DNA of 64,000 nucleotides from Pseudomonadota bacterium (GCA_023390245.1 JAEWDF010000088.1:21212-85211); one strand, 5' to 3'. Shown: positions 8,497 to 18,550, numbered from the stretch's first letter. Numbers and translations are program-made. Notes: generated from the sequence alone by a model not told the origin.

Positions 8497-11289
8497 TCAG
8501 AAGGTGTAGCGCAGGCCGACCACGTATTGCCGCCCGGTGTGGGTGTAGGCGTTCAGCCGGTTGCTCTCGTCGACATAGAGGTCGTTGTACTCGTCGGTCA
8601 GGTTCAGGCCTTCGATGCTGAGGCGCACGCTGTCGGTCAGATTGTAGCTGACCTGGGCGTCGACATTGGTCGTGGCGTTGGTGCCGTGCCAGCTGTTGAA
8701 GTCGTTGCCCGGCACGCCTGTCAGATACTTGTCGCGATAGGCGACGGAGACCCGCGCGCTGAACTTGTCGTCTTCGTAATAGAGAGTGCCGTTCCAGGCG
8801 TTCTTCGACAGGCCCAGCAGGGTCGCGTTGACCACCGGCGCGCCGGGGGTGGTGGAAGTGACGTACTCGATGTCGGAATCCACGAAGGTGTAGTTGGCCA
8901 GCACCCCGAAGTTCGACCAGAAGCCCGGCAGGAAGGTGAAGGGCTGCTGCAGGTTCAGCTCGAAACCGTAGAGTTCTCCGCCGTCGGAGTTTACTGGCCG
9001 GGTGACCGAAAACACCATGTCCGGCGTCGCTTCCGTTCCCGCGATCAGCGAGTTGGGCAGCCCCAGGGTGCTGTAGACCGCCTCGCCGCGCAACGTCTGA
9101 ACGAAGGTGTCGATGTCCTTGTAGAAGAAGCCCCCGGCCAGGATGGCGCCGCTTTGCGGATACCATTCCAGCGACAGGTCCAGGTTCTTGGACTTGGTGG
9201 GGTCCAGGAAGGGGTTGCCGGACGAATAGTTCCGGTTGGCGCCCTGCACCGAGACGTTGCCGCCCGGCGATAGGCTGCCCAGACCGGGCCGCGCGATCGT
9301 CTCGGCGACGCTGATGCGGCCCACGAGAGTGTCGGTGATGTCGACCGACAGGTTCGCCGAAGGCAACACCATGTCGTAGTCGTTCTCGACCGTCACGAAG
9401 GAGACCTCTCCGGCGACCACGGCGTTGCCGCCAGATTCCTGCTCGGTCTGGAACCAGCGCGCGCCGATGTCGCCGCGCCACGGCAGGCCGAAGGCGGTGA
9501 AGCGGAAGTCGAGCTGGGCGTAGATCCCGGTCGTCGCCTCCCGCACCTTGGCCGTGGAGCCGGTGTTTTCCACCATCTCCCACATGCCTTCGCCGCTGTA
9601 GATGTCGTAAGCGGCGATGTACTTGTCCAGGTCCGGCGCCAGCCAGGAACGGAGCGCCGTATCCGGAAGTCCAAGGCCTTCATCGAAGTTGAAGGTTCGC
9701 GACACGGCGGCGATGTCGGCGCCCGCCGTCAGTTCCGGCGTAACGTAGGTGCTGGGCCGCTTCAGAGCGCGGTTCTCGAAGTCGAACCGCTTGTAGTCGG
9801 CGCCGATTTTCAGGGTCAGATTGTCGGTCAGGTCGTATTCGCCCGCCGCCTTGAAGGTGGTGAAGGCGTTGTCGACCCACTCCGGCGTCAAGCGCACCTC
9901 CGAGGTTCCTGCGGCCGTGTACCAGGCGTTCGGATCTGTGGCGTCGAAGCCCAGGCCCATCTCCATCATCCGCGGGCGGAAGTCGTAGGAGAAACCGTCG
10001 GAGTCGATCCGTTCGAAGGTGACGATGGTCGCCACCGGGTCGCTGTAGGCCGACTCCGAACGTCCGGCCGTCAGCTTGATGCGCGCGCGGTCGCTGAAGT
10101 CGTGCTCGATCACGCTGGTGACCTGTTTGAACTCCGTGTTCAGTTCGTTGCGGCTGGACTGGGTGCGCAGGTCGACGTTGTCGATATTGGCCTGGACCAG
10201 GTTGTTGCCGTCCAGCACGCCGCTGCGGATGATGGAGTCCGGCTTGCCCGAATTGGGACGGCTGAGGCCGAGGGCCTGGAGCTGCGACTCGAGCCGCAGC
10301 CCTTCGAACTTGGAGTAGAGCCCCTCAATGGTGATCAGGGTCGCGTCGCTGGGCCGGAACTGCACCGCGCCCGAAAGTCCCAGCCGCTTCGAGGAGGTGT
10401 CGTAGCTGGCGTAAGCCGGGATGCGGGGCGCGTAAATCCCGTTCTGGGCATCGTCATACCCCTGAACGATATAGTTCAGCTGTCCGGGCTGGTCACCCGT
10501 GACCAGACCGTCCACGGTCGACGCCGCGTTCCAGCCGCCGTTGGAGCCGCCGTAGGTCCAGCGCGTGATGTTGGCGCCTTCCTCGATCAGATGGCGCTCG
10601 TCGTAGGCGGCCGAGATCAGGACGCCCAGGCGGTCGTCCAGGAACCGGTCGCTGGCCAGGAAGGACACGCCCGGCGTCACGTCGCCGGCCAGTTCGTTGT
10701 AGCTGCCCTGCGCCGACAGGACGAGCTTGCGCCCGGGCGTGTCGAACGGCCGGGAGGCGTTCAGGTCGACCGTCGCGCCCAGCGAGCCCTCGTCCACCTC
10801 GGCCGAGGCGGTCTTGCGCACGATCAGGTTCGAGAACAGGTCCGAGGAGAAGATGTTGAAGTCGAAGCCCCGGCCCCGGTTGGTGCCGCCCGAGTTGGAG
10901 GTGCCCGACGAGGTGGCGATCGCCTCCATGCCGTTGACGCGGACGCGGGTGTAGTCGGAGCCCAGGCCGCGCACCGAGATCTGGCGGCCTTCGCCGGACC
11001 GGCGGGTGATGGCGACGCCGGGAATCCGTTGCAGCGACTCCGCCAGGTTCAGGTCGGGGAAGTCGGCGATGTCCTCGGCGGAGATGGCGTCGACCACGCC
11101 GCTCTCGTTGCGCTTGATGTTCAACGCGTTCTGAAGGCTGGCGCGAAAGCCGGTGACCACGATCTCGTCGACCTGGGTCGGCTGACTCGTCTGCGCATCC
11201 TGCGCGAAGGCCGCGCCGGCGGCCAAGGTCATCGCGACGACCGAAGCGCCCGTCCTGAGCGCGAATTGGAATCCATGCGTGAGACGCAT
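8497..11289 (-). CDS. TonB-dependent receptor, probable pectic-oligomer importer
   Basis: A 930-residue outer-membrane active transporter. Signal peptide about residues 1-30 (LRTGASVVAMTLAAGAAFAQ), TonB box DEIVVTG near 41, plug domain to about 200 (LAESLQRIPGVAITRRSGEG, then a region with VRGLGSDYTRVRVNGMEA), then a beta-barrel ending in RYTF, with the terminal Phe expected for Bam-assembled proteins. The long N-terminal pattern fits the TonB-receptor subfamily expanded in Xanthomonas and Caulobacter for plant polysaccharides. AAGGAAA precedes ATG 11289. The substrate is inferred from the divergent uronate-type MFS gene and the nearby GH28 genes. Confidence 0.9.
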   Translation of the reverse strand: MRLTHGFQFALRTGASVVAMTLAAGAAFAQDAQTSQPTQVDEIVVTGFRASLQNALNIKRNESGVVDAISAEDIADFPDLNLAESLQRIPGVAITRRSGEGRQISVRGLGSDYTRVRVNGMEAIATSSGTSNSGGTNRGRGFDFNIFSSDLFSNLIVRKTASAEVDEGSLGATVDLNASRPFDTPGRKLVLSAQGSYNELAGDVTPGVSFLASDRFLDDRLGVLISAAYDERHLIEEGANITRWTYGGSNGGWNAASTVDGLVTGDQPGQLNYIVQGYDDAQNGIYAPRIPAYASYDTSSKRLGLSGAVQFRPSDATLITIEGLYSKFEGLRLESQLQALGLSRPNSGKPDSIIRSGVLDGNNLVQANIDNVDLRTQSSRNELNTEFKQVTSVIEHDFSDRARIKLTAGRSESAYSDPVATIVTFERIDSDGFSYDFRPRMMEMGLGFDATDPNAWYTAAGTSEVRLTPEWVDNAFTTFKAAGEYDLTDNLTLKIGADYKRFDFENRALKRPSTYVTPELTAGADIAAVSRTFNFDEGLGLPDTALRSWLAPDLDKYIAAYDIYSGEGMWEMVENTGSTAKVREATTGIYAQLDFRFTAFGLPWRGDIGARWFQTEQESGGNAVVAGEVSFVTVENDYDMVLPSANLSVDITDTLVGRISVAETIARPGLGSLSPGGNVSVQGANRNYSSGNPFLDPTKSKNLDLSLEWYPQSGAILAGGFFYKDIDTFVQTLRGEAVYSTLGLPNSLIAGTEATPDMVFSVTRPVNSDGGELYGFELNLQQPFTFLPGFWSNFGVLANYTFVDSDIEYVTSTTPGAPVVNATLLGLSKNAWNGTLYYEDDKFSARVSVAYRDKYLTGVPGNDFNSWHGTNATTNVDAQVSYNLTDSVRLSIEGLNLTDEYNDLYVDESNRLNAYTHTGRQYVVGLRYTF

Positions 11290-11645
11290 CGTCTGTTTCC
11301 TTCCCCTGTTCGTCCGCGTAGAGGCGGATCTCTCCTTGGGCGACGCTAGGAGACCCCGCGCCGACGGCCGACCGGATGCCGGTCCGCTCGATGAAGACCA
11401 TAGGTTCGGCGGATCGATGCACGCCAATCCCAAGAGGGCATCAACCAATACAAGATGTGAACTGATACCGGTTTCCTCATCGATGCCGGAAAGGTATCGA
11501 TCTATAGGTCTTTTGGCTTAGACGCCTGGGCGCCGCGACGCCTATCGTCGCCGTGAAGCGCCCGCAGAGGCGCAATTACCGGGAGGAGTCGGCCAGGCGG
11601 CGAACCACGTCCTCGATCCGTCTCCCAGATCGAGGAAACACGCCG
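11290..11645. promoter_or_regulatory. Divergent promoter region, receptor/MFS
   Basis: A 356-bp gap between divergent starts with no convincing gene. It contains an ACCGGT-centred site at 11463-11476 and AT-richer sequence around 11480-11520 that could hold promoters. GAGGAA before 11646 is the MFS ribosome site. Confidence 0.6.
11463..11476. promoter_or_regulatory. ACCGGT-type operator, site 1
   Basis: TGATACCGGTTTCC is an imperfect palindrome (10 of 14 positions symmetric) sharing the GAYACCGGTKTC pattern with the sites at 18537 and 18572. It lies between the TonB receptor and MFS genes. LacI-family or similar binding is inferred. Confidence 0.5.
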
Positions 11646-12998
11646 ATGCTCCAGAGTTCCGCCACGCCCGCCGCTCCCGCGACCGGACGTCGCACCTGGG
11701 TCCGCTACCAGATCCTGCTGCTGATCTTCCTGCTGACGACGATCAACTATGCCGATCGCGCCACCTTCTCCATCGCCGGCGACGCCGCCTCGCGCGACCT
11801 GGGGCTGGACCCGGTGCAGATGGGCTACATCCTGTCGGCCTTCGCCTGGGCCTATGTCATCGGCCAGATTCCCGGCGGCGCCCTGCTCGACCGCTTCGGC
11901 ACCCGGCTGATCTACGCCCTGGCCGTCGCGGCCTGGTCCTTCTTCACCCTGCTGCAGGGCTTCTCCGGCTTCCTGGCCGGCGGGGCGATCTTCATCGGCC
12001 TGTTCCTGATGCGCTTCATGGTCGGCCTGGCCGAAAGCCCGTCCTTTCCCGGTAATGCGCGCCTGGTCGCGGCCTGGTTCCCCGGCTCCGAGCGCGGCAC
12101 CGCCTCGGCCATCTTCAACTCGGCGCAGTATTTCTCGCTGGTGGTGTTCGCCCCCTTCATGGGCTGGCTGGTGCACACCTTCGACTGGCACTCGGTCTTC
12201 TTCGTCATGGGCGGCCTGGGCATCGTCGCCGCCTTCGTCTTCTGGAAGATGGTCCGCAGCCCCGCCGACCACCCGCGCGTCAACGCCGCCGAACTGGCCC
12301 ACATCGAGGCCGGCGGCGGGCTGATCCGCATGGAGGACCGCACGGTCACCAAGTCGGCCGCCTTCACCTGGGGCAATGTCAAACAGGTGCTGGGCAGCCG
12401 CATGCTGATGGGCGTCTTCATCGGCCAGTACGGCATCAACGTCCTGACCTATTTCTTCGTCACCTGGTTCCCGATCTACCTCGTCAAGGAACGCGGGCTG
12501 AACATCCTGGAAGCGGGCTTCGCCGCCGCGGCTCCCGCGGTGTGCGGCTTCGCCGGCGGGGTGCTGGGCGGGGTGATCTCCGACATCCTGCTGCGGCGGA
12601 CCGGCTCCCTGACCATCGCCCGCAAGACCCCGCTCCTGTTCGGCATGATCCTGGCGGCCCTGATCATCACCTGCGTCTATATCGAGCAGGAGTGGCTGGT
12701 CATCGTGATGATGGCGGTGGCCTTCTTCGGCAAGGGCGTCGCGTCCCTGGGCTGGGCCGTGGTGTCGGACACCTCGCCGCGCGAATTCGTCGGCGTGACC
12801 GGCGGCATCTTCAACACCTTCGGCAATACGGCCGGCATCGTGACGCCGATCGTCATCGGCTACATCGTCGCCGCGACCGGCTCCTTCGACGGCGCCCTGT
12901 GGTTCGTCGGCCTTCACTGCCTGCTGGTCGTCGCGGCCTATTTCCTGGTCACCGGCCGGATCGAGCGCCTGACCCTGACCTCCACGGAGAAAGCCTGA
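11646..12998 (+). CDS. MFS transporter, hexuronate/aldarate type
   Basis: A 450-residue inner-membrane major facilitator of the anion:cation symporter group (ExuT/GudP-like), with 12 predicted hydrophobic segments. Characteristic stretches are LLTTINYADRATFSIAG in helix 1, FAWAYVIGQIPGGALLDRFG in helix 2 and GLAESPSFPGNARLVAAWFP in the first half. Starting at ATG 11646 (GAGGAA upstream) removes an implausible polar extension. The stop overlaps the next gene (TGATG at 12996-13000). Galacturonate or an aldarate is the likely substrate given kdgD and the GH28 genes nearby; the exact sugar acid cannot be read from sequence. Confidence 0.85.
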   Translation: MLQSSATPAAPATGRRTWVRYQILLLIFLLTTINYADRATFSIAGDAASRDLGLDPVQMGYILSAFAWAYVIGQIPGGALLDRFGTRLIYALAVAAWSFFTLLQGFSGFLAGGAIFIGLFLMRFMVGLAESPSFPGNARLVAAWFPGSERGTASAIFNSAQYFSLVVFAPFMGWLVHTFDWHSVFFVMGGLGIVAAFVFWKMVRSPADHPRVNAAELAHIEAGGGLIRMEDRTVTKSAAFTWGNVKQVLGSRMLMGVFIGQYGINVLTYFFVTWFPIYLVKERGLNILEAGFAAAAPAVCGFAGGVLGGVISDILLRRTGSLTIARKTPLLFGMILAALIITCVYIEQEWLVIVMMAVAFFGKGVASLGWAVVSDTSPREFVGVTGGIFNTFGNTAGIVTPIVIGYIVAATGSFDGALWFVGLHCLLVVAAYFLVTGRIERLTLTSTEKA

Positions 12999-14842
12999 TG
13001 CGCGCGAACCGCAGAACCTTCCTGGCCGGCGTCTCGGCGGCGGCGCTCGGCGCCTCGGCCAGGGCCGCGCACGCCGCGCCGACGATCCGCGTCGCCACGC
13101 CGATGGCGGCCCCGGACTGGGCCCTGCTCCAGCGCGAACTGCTCGACGTCACGACCCAGGCCTGCGCCGTCTACTACAATCGCTATTTCGACGAGCGCGG
13201 CTACTATCTGCACTTCGAGCGGTGGGGCGCCAACGACGGGCCCGACGACGCGATCGAGAACGTCAACGACTGGGTGCAGCTGCACGCCCTGGGCGCGCCC
13301 GACAGCATCAAGGCCATGTATACCCAGGCCTGGGAAGGCCACCTGCGCCAGTTCACCGCGGCGAAGACGACCGATGTCGAGGTCGGCCGCCAGGGCATGT
13401 TCTACAAGGAGTTCCACGTCCAGAACGACTGGCAGCACCACTCCGAGGAAATGACCCTGTTCCACGTGCAGGGGCTGTCGGACCCGAACGATCCCCGCTT
13501 CCGCGACCGGGCGCGCCGCTTCGCCGGCCTGTACATGGGCGAGGATCCGGACGCGCCGAACTACGACCCGCAGCACCGCGTCATCCGCAGCCTGATAAAC
13601 GGCAGCCGCGGGCCGATGCTGCGGAAGGCGACGCCGCTCGACTGGGCCGGCGATCCGTTCGACACGAGCGGCTTCCACCTGGGCCACGGCGAGGATTCCT
13701 ACGCGGAGTTCCTGCAGCACTACGAAGAATATACCGATGTCGTCGGCGACCACCCGTTAAACCTCTTCTGCACCGGGCTGGCGCTGAACGCCTATATGCT
13801 GGAGCACGAGGCGAAGTACCGCGACTGGCTGGTGGGCTATGTCGACGCCTGGGCTGAACGGGCGCGGGCCAACGACGACATCCTGCCCTCCAACGTCGGG
13901 CTGGACGGGGTGATCGGTTCTTCGGCGGACGGCAACTGGTGGGGCGGCGCCTATGGCTGGGGCTTCTCCCCGGTCAATCCGACCAACGGCCGGCGCGAGA
14001 ACCGTAATCGCGTGCCGCGCACCATCATCGGCTTCTTCAACGCCTATCTGTTGACCGGCGACGACAAGTATCTGGAAACCTGGCGGCGCCAGACCGATCG
14101 CATCAACGCCCAGCGCCGAACCGTCGGCGGCAAGGTTCAGACGCCGTCCATGTACGGGCCCGAGGGCTGGTACGGCTGGAAGGACGGGCTCAACCAGGCC
14201 AATGCGCTGGACATCTGGTGGTTCTCCATGAAGGACAGCGACCGTCGCCGCGCCCCGGACCACCCCTGGGTCGCCTATCTGGAAGGCCGCGACCCGGCCT
14301 ATCCCGTGACCGCGCTGAAGAAGGACCTGGCCGAGGTTTACAGGCGCGCCGAGGCCCAGCGCCAGGATACGACCACGCCCGACACTCGCCTGGCCGACGC
14401 CGTGATGGACCAGAACCCGGCCCAGGTCACCGCCCTGATGCAGACCATGATGGGCGCGATCCACCTGGCGCGGCCCGCCTGGTCCTCGACCTCCTCCAAC
14501 TCGGGCGGCTCGCCGCTCTATGCGCGGCTGCGCTACTTCGACGGCGACCGCCGGCGCGCGGGCGTGCCCGAGGACGTGGCGGCGCTGGTCGACCGGATGA
14601 CCGCCGACGAGACGGCCGTGACCCTGGTCAACCTCAGCCCCGTCGCGGCGCGCACCGTGGTCGTCCAGGGCGGCGGCTATGGCGAGCACCGCATCCGTGA
14701 CGTGACCCTGGACGGCGCGCACCAGGCGGTGAACGCCGACAGCTTCACCGTCCGGCTGGAGCCGGGCGCCGGAGCGCGGCTGGTGCTGGCCATGGACCGC
14801 TACGTCAATCCGCCGACCCTGACCTTCCCCTGGGAGCGCTGA
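12998..14842 (+). CDS. Tat-exported protein of unknown function
   Basis: A 614-residue protein I do not recognise. The N-terminus is a twin-arginine signal (MRANRRTFLAGVSAAALG, then Ala-rich to AHA). The body is rich in Trp, Tyr, Asp and Gly, with stretches such as FYKEFHVQNDWQHHSEEM, FHLGHGEDSYAEFLQHYEEY, SADGNWWGGAYGWGFSP and YGPEGWYGWKDGLNQANALD; a small beta-type tail (TLVNLSPVAARTVVV) ends it. That makeup is reminiscent of (alpha/alpha) barrel glycosidases or uronate-modifying enzymes with a C-terminal beta domain, but this is only an impression. TGATG coupling to the MFS transporter suggests it makes or trims the imported uronate compound outside the cytoplasm. Confidence 0.75.
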   Translation: MRANRRTFLAGVSAAALGASARAAHAAPTIRVATPMAAPDWALLQRELLDVTTQACAVYYNRYFDERGYYLHFERWGANDGPDDAIENVNDWVQLHALGAPDSIKAMYTQAWEGHLRQFTAAKTTDVEVGRQGMFYKEFHVQNDWQHHSEEMTLFHVQGLSDPNDPRFRDRARRFAGLYMGEDPDAPNYDPQHRVIRSLINGSRGPMLRKATPLDWAGDPFDTSGFHLGHGEDSYAEFLQHYEEYTDVVGDHPLNLFCTGLALNAYMLEHEAKYRDWLVGYVDAWAERARANDDILPSNVGLDGVIGSSADGNWWGGAYGWGFSPVNPTNGRRENRNRVPRTIIGFFNAYLLTGDDKYLETWRRQTDRINAQRRTVGGKVQTPSMYGPEGWYGWKDGLNQANALDIWWFSMKDSDRRRAPDHPWVAYLEGRDPAYPVTALKKDLAEVYRRAEAQRQDTTTPDTRLADAVMDQNPAQVTALMQTMMGAIHLARPAWSSTSSNSGGSPLYARLRYFDGDRRRAGVPEDVAALVDRMTADETAVTLVNLSPVAARTVVVQGGGYGEHRIRDVTLDGAHQAVNADSFTVRLEPGAGARLVLAMDRYVNPPTLTFPWER

Positions 14843-14848
14843 GCGGGC

Positions 14849-16414
14849 TCAGGTCCCCAGCTTGAGGAAGGGCGCCGTCTGGAACAGGCGGCGCTCGTCG
14901 GCGCGCGGGTCGTTCTCCACGCGGCTGTCCACGTCGAAGATCATCGTCGCCCGCTCCGGCAGGGTGTAGCGGCCCCAGGCCGGAATGGCGGCGTTGTTCG
15001 GATCGCCGGTGCGCGCGAAGGCGATGAAGGTCTCGCTCATCGCCTCGGCGACCTTACGCGCCTCGGCCCCCGTTCCGGCCTTGGACCCGGGCTTGTCGCA
15101 ATTGTCGAAGGCCAGGCCGATGTCGAAGCTGTGGTAGGCGCCGCGCCAGGGCTCGACCGGCGAGGCGAAGTCGAGCTGGTACATCCAGGTCGGACCGTTC
15201 AGCTTGGCCCGCTCCTCGGCTTGGATCAGGTGGCCGGGCCGCGATCGGCCGCAGGTCACGGCGGCGACGAAGACCTCGCGCGGCGTCATCCGGGGGAAGC
15301 GGGCCCGATACCAGTCGACGACATATTGGGCGTTCAGGTCCAGGACCATCTGCGGCGCCAGGCGGGCGGCGATGGTGTCCCAGGTGATCTCCGGCGCGCC
15401 CGGTCCGCCCGCCGCGCCGCCGCCGAACTCGTCATGGGTGTTGCCGATGATCATGGGGATGTGCGCGCTCTCGCGCGGCGCGTCCGGCACGAAGGGGTGA
15501 CGCGGCAGCGTATCGTGGTCCATCACCGACCAGAAATACATGTCCCCTTTCTCGATCGGATCATCCAGGGTCAGGGCCTCCTTGAGCCGCTCGGCCGGCA
15601 GCGCGGCCAGTTCCCCCGCCCGCTCCGGCGTCAGGCCGAAGTGATCCAGGACCCGGCGCATCCGCAACTCGGCGTGCCGCGGCCCCATGGCGGTGACGTG
15701 CTGGCCGCTCATGGTGATCAGCCGGTGATACAGCCCCGCCGCGCGCGGCATGGCCATCAGGGTCACCAGCTTGCCGCCGCCGCCCGACTGGCCGAAGACG
15801 GTGACGTTCCCGGGATCGCCGCCGAAGGCCGCGATGTTGTCGCGCACCCACTCCAGCGCCAGGATCAGGTCCAGATTGCCGACGCTGCCCGAGGCGCCGA
15901 ATTCGCGCGGCAGAAGCTGGCCCAGGCCGTTGTAGCCGAAGATGTTCAGCCGATGGTTCAGCGTCACCACCACCACATCGCCGCGCCGGCACAGGGCGGA
16001 CCCGTCATACAGCGGGCTGGATCCGGAACCGTTGGCGTGGGCGCCGCCGTGGACATAGACCATCACCGGCCGCCGGCCGCCGTCGGCCAGCTCCGGCGTC
16101 CAGACGTTCAGGAACAGGCAGTCCTCGCTCTGGTCCGGCTCATCGCTCTTCTGCGGCGAGGCGTGGCCATAGGCCGTTGCGTCGGCGATCCCGTCCCACG
16201 CCTGGGGCGTCTCGGCCGGTCGGAAGCGGCGCGGGCGCGTGTCGGCGCCGTAGCGCACGCCCCGGAACACCTTGATGTCGCCGTCCAACACGCCGGCCAC
16301 CCGGCCATGCCGGGTGCGCGCCACCGGCGCGGCCCCTTGCGCCCACGCGCCGCCCGCCGGGATCAGGCTCGCCAGGGCGGCGGCGGCGCAGACATCGCGG
16401 CGGGTCGGGCTCAT
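14849..16414 (-). CDS. Secreted type B carboxylesterase
   Basis: A 521-residue alpha/beta hydrolase of the carboxylesterase type B family, with an N-terminal signal (SPTRRDVCAAAALASLIP, Tat-like RR, to AWAQ). Visible motifs: EDCLFLNVWTPE, VYVHGGAHANGSG as oxyanion region, and the nucleophile elbow VTVFGQSGGGGKLV, where the usual GESAGG is GQSGGG. A late YHSFDIGLAFDN probably carries the catalytic His. Likely periplasmic; in this locus it may remove methyl, acetyl or feruloyl esters from pectin. Downstream of lysR by 13 bp, so co-transcribed with kdgD and lysR. AAGGAG precedes ATG 16414. Confidence 0.85.
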   Translation of the reverse strand: MSPTRRDVCAAAALASLIPAGGAWAQGAAPVARTRHGRVAGVLDGDIKVFRGVRYGADTRPRRFRPAETPQAWDGIADATAYGHASPQKSDEPDQSEDCLFLNVWTPELADGGRRPVMVYVHGGAHANGSGSSPLYDGSALCRRGDVVVVTLNHRLNIFGYNGLGQLLPREFGASGSVGNLDLILALEWVRDNIAAFGGDPGNVTVFGQSGGGGKLVTLMAMPRAAGLYHRLITMSGQHVTAMGPRHAELRMRRVLDHFGLTPERAGELAALPAERLKEALTLDDPIEKGDMYFWSVMDHDTLPRHPFVPDAPRESAHIPMIIGNTHDEFGGGAAGGPGAPEITWDTIAARLAPQMVLDLNAQYVVDWYRARFPRMTPREVFVAAVTCGRSRPGHLIQAEERAKLNGPTWMYQLDFASPVEPWRGAYHSFDIGLAFDNCDKPGSKAGTGAEARKVAEAMSETFIAFARTGDPNNAAIPAWGRYTLPERATMIFDVDSRVENDPRADERRLFQTAPFLKLGT

Positions 16415-16427
16415 GGGCTTTACTCCT

Positions 16428-17321
16428 TCAGGAGGCGGGGGACTGCGCCTCGATCAGCGTCAGCAGCGGCTTCAGGCTGGGATTGTCGTTGTCGCGGCGC
16501 CAGGCGACGAACAGTTCGACCGGCCGCTCGGGTGTGATGTCCAGAGGGCGGAAGGTCACGCCGTCGAAATGCAGCCGCATCGCCGCCTCGGGCACCACGG
16601 CGGCGCCGATGCGGGCGTGGACCAGGGCCAGGATCGAATGGATCTGGCTCATGTGCTGGACGTAGTGCGGCGCGACGCCGGCGGCGTCGAACAGACCGCT
16701 CAGCATGCCGTGGAAATAGCCGGCCCCCTCGGGGGCGTACATGACCATCGGGCGCTGGTCGAAGTCCTCCAGCGCCAGCACGGGCTTGGCCAGCCGTGGG
16801 TCGTCGGACGGCAGGGCGGCGACCAGGGGTTCGGTCATCACCCGCACCTTGTCGAACTCGGGCCGGTTCAGCGGCGGCCGGATCAGCCCCAGGTCGATCC
16901 GGCCGGTCAGCAGGGCCTCGATCTGCTCGCCCGTGACCATCTCACGCAGGGCCAGGTCGACGCTGGGCAGGCGCGTGCGGCCCAACTCCACCAGCCGCGG
17001 CAGGAAGCTGTAGCCCGAGGCCGCCGTGAAGCCGATCGCCACGCGTCCGGCGTCGCCGCTGGCGATCCGCCGCGTCGCCAGGGCGGCAGTCTCGGCCAGG
17101 CGCAGGATGCGCCGCGCCTCGATCAGGAAGGAACGCCCCGCCGGGGTCAGCCGCACCGAGCGGCTGGTGCGATCCAGCAGGACCACGCCCAGGATGCGCT
17201 CCAGGAGCTGGACCTGCCGGCTCAGCGGCGGCTGTGTCATGTTCAGGCGCTGGGCCGCGCGGCCGAAATGCAGCTCCTCGGCCACCGCCACGAAACAGCG
17301 CAACTGGCTCAGTTCGAACAT
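16428..17321 (-). CDS. LysR-family transcriptional regulator
   Basis: A 297-residue LysR regulator: winged helix-turn-helix at residues 1-62 (EELHFGRAAQRLNMTQPPLS), then a periplasmic-binding-protein-like effector domain. It lies between kdgD and the carboxylesterase in one direction with short gaps, so it probably responds to a uronate or aromatic acid and controls this operon or a neighbour. GGGGAGGG precedes ATG 17321. The effector is unknown. No clear T-N11-A site stands out in the kdgD leader. Confidence 0.9.
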   Translation of the reverse strand: MFELSQLRCFVAVAEELHFGRAAQRLNMTQPPLSRQVQLLERILGVVLLDRTSRSVRLTPAGRSFLIEARRILRLAETAALATRRIASGDAGRVAIGFTAASGYSFLPRLVELGRTRLPSVDLALREMVTGEQIEALLTGRIDLGLIRPPLNRPEFDKVRVMTEPLVAALPSDDPRLAKPVLALEDFDQRPMVMYAPEGAGYFHGMLSGLFDAAGVAPHYVQHMSQIHSILALVHARIGAAVVPEAAMRLHFDGVTFRPLDITPERPVELFVAWRRDNDNPSLKPLLTLIEAQSPAS

Positions 17322-17377
17322 GACCGCCCTCCCCTCTCCGGGAAGCCTTAGGCGCTTCGCCGCGCGGCGAACACCCG

Positions 17378-18322
17378 CTAGCCGTTCGCGGCGCGACGCG
17401 CCTCGGGGGGCTGGACGCGGGCGATGAGCGCCTGCAGTTCGCCGAACTCGGCCTCGGACAGGTCGGTCAGCGGCGGCCGCACCGGGCCGGCGCTGCGCCC
17501 GATCGCGCGCATGCCGGCCTTGACGATCGAGACGGCGTAGCCCTTGCCCCGGTTGCGCAGCGCCACATACGGCAGGACGAAGTCGCGCAGACCGGCCATG
17601 ATCGTGTCATGGTCCCGCCGCCGCACGGCGTCGTAGAAGTTCAGCGCGAAGTCCGGCACGAAGTTGAAGACCGCCGAGGAATAGGTCGTCACCCCCATCT
17701 CCAGATAGGCCGGGGCGAAGGTCTCGGCCGTCGGCAGGCCGCCGACATAGGTCAGCCTGTCGCCCATGCGGGCGTAGACCTGCATCATCAGCTCGATGTC
17801 GCCGACGCCGTCCTTGAAGCCGACCAGGTTCGGGTTGCGCGCGCACAGCGCCTCCATCGTGTCGGCGGTCAGGATGGCGTTGTCGCGGTTGTAGACGATG
17901 ACGCCCAGGCGCGTCGCCTTGCACACCGCCTCGACGTGCGCGGCCAGGCCTTCCTGGCTGGGGAACATCAGGAAGGGCGGCAGCAACAGGACGCCGTCGG
18001 CGCCGGCGGCCTCGGCCGCCTGGGCCATGTCCACAGCGATGGCCGTACCGTAGCCGGCGCCCGCCACCACGGGGGTGCGGCCGGCCGATTCGGCGACCGC
18101 GGCCTTGACGACGCGATCCACCTCGGCCGGCTTCAGGGAGAAGAACTCACCCGTGCCGCCGGCGGCGAACAGGCCAGCCAGCGGGCGCTCCAGCATCCAA
18201 CCGCAATGTTCGCGGTAGGCGTCCTCGACGAAATTGCCCTTGTCGTCGAAGTGGGTGACCGGGAAAGACAGCAGCCCCTCGCCAATCGCGGCGGCCATCT
18301 CCCTGGGGGTCATTCTGGACAT
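17378..18322 (-). CDS. kdgD: 5-dehydro-4-deoxyglucarate dehydratase
   Basis: A 314-residue cytoplasmic enzyme of the DapA/NAL class I aldolase superfamily. KdgD converts 5-keto-4-deoxy-D-glucarate to 2,5-dioxopentanoate with loss of water and CO2, in the oxidative galacturonate/glucarate pathway. The Schiff-base Lys is in [15 protein letters not shown] and the family GTGE-type loop in [21 protein letters not shown] is also typical. ATG 18322 (AGGAAA upstream) was chosen over a much longer frame. First gene of a kdgD-lysR-esterase operon, divergent from the GH28 operon. The other enzymes of the pathway are not in this window. Confidence 0.9.
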   Translation of the reverse strand: MSRMTPREMAAAIGEGLLSFPVTHFDDKGNFVEDAYREHCGWMLERPLAGLFAAGGTGEFFSLKPAEVDRVVKAAVAESAGRTPVVAGAGYGTAIAVDMAQAAEAAGADGVLLLPPFLMFPSQEGLAAHVEAVCKATRLGVIVYNRDNAILTADTMEALCARNPNLVGFKDGVGDIELMMQVYARMGDRLTYVGGLPTAETFAPAYLEMGVTTYSSAVFNFVPDFALNFYDAVRRRDHDTIMAGLRDFVLPYVALRNRGKGYAVSIVKAGMRAIGRSAGPVRPPLTDLSEAEFGELQALIARVQPPEARRAANG

Positions 18323-18536
18323 GCGTTTCCTGTCGTCTTGGGCGGCGACCGCACCTGCGGTCTGGTTCTTTCGCCTGTTGAGCCGACGGTATCGACCCGT
18401 TCTTTTCCGGTCTAAGCCAAAGGGTCTATCGACCGATGCGAGATTTGACTTGATCATCAACCCTCGGCCTTCGCCGGGACAGCCCCGGCGATGCGGCTCA
18501 TCGACAGGCCATGGCGCGGCTTGGCGGAAGGACGAT

Positions 18537-18550
18537 TGACACCGGTGGAA
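18537..18550. promoter_or_regulatory. ACCGGT-type operator, site 2
   Basis: TGACACCGGTGGAA overlaps a TTGACA hexamer, a position suited to repression. Its centre lies 34 bp from that of site 3, so looping or paired binding is possible. The regulator is not known from this window. Confidence 0.6.

Noticed and set aside
8237..8509. 90-codon plus-strand frame over the mntP leader
   Set aside because: It covers the riboswitch and terminator region in the opposite direction, with no ribosome site or similarity; the RNA structure explains the conservation.
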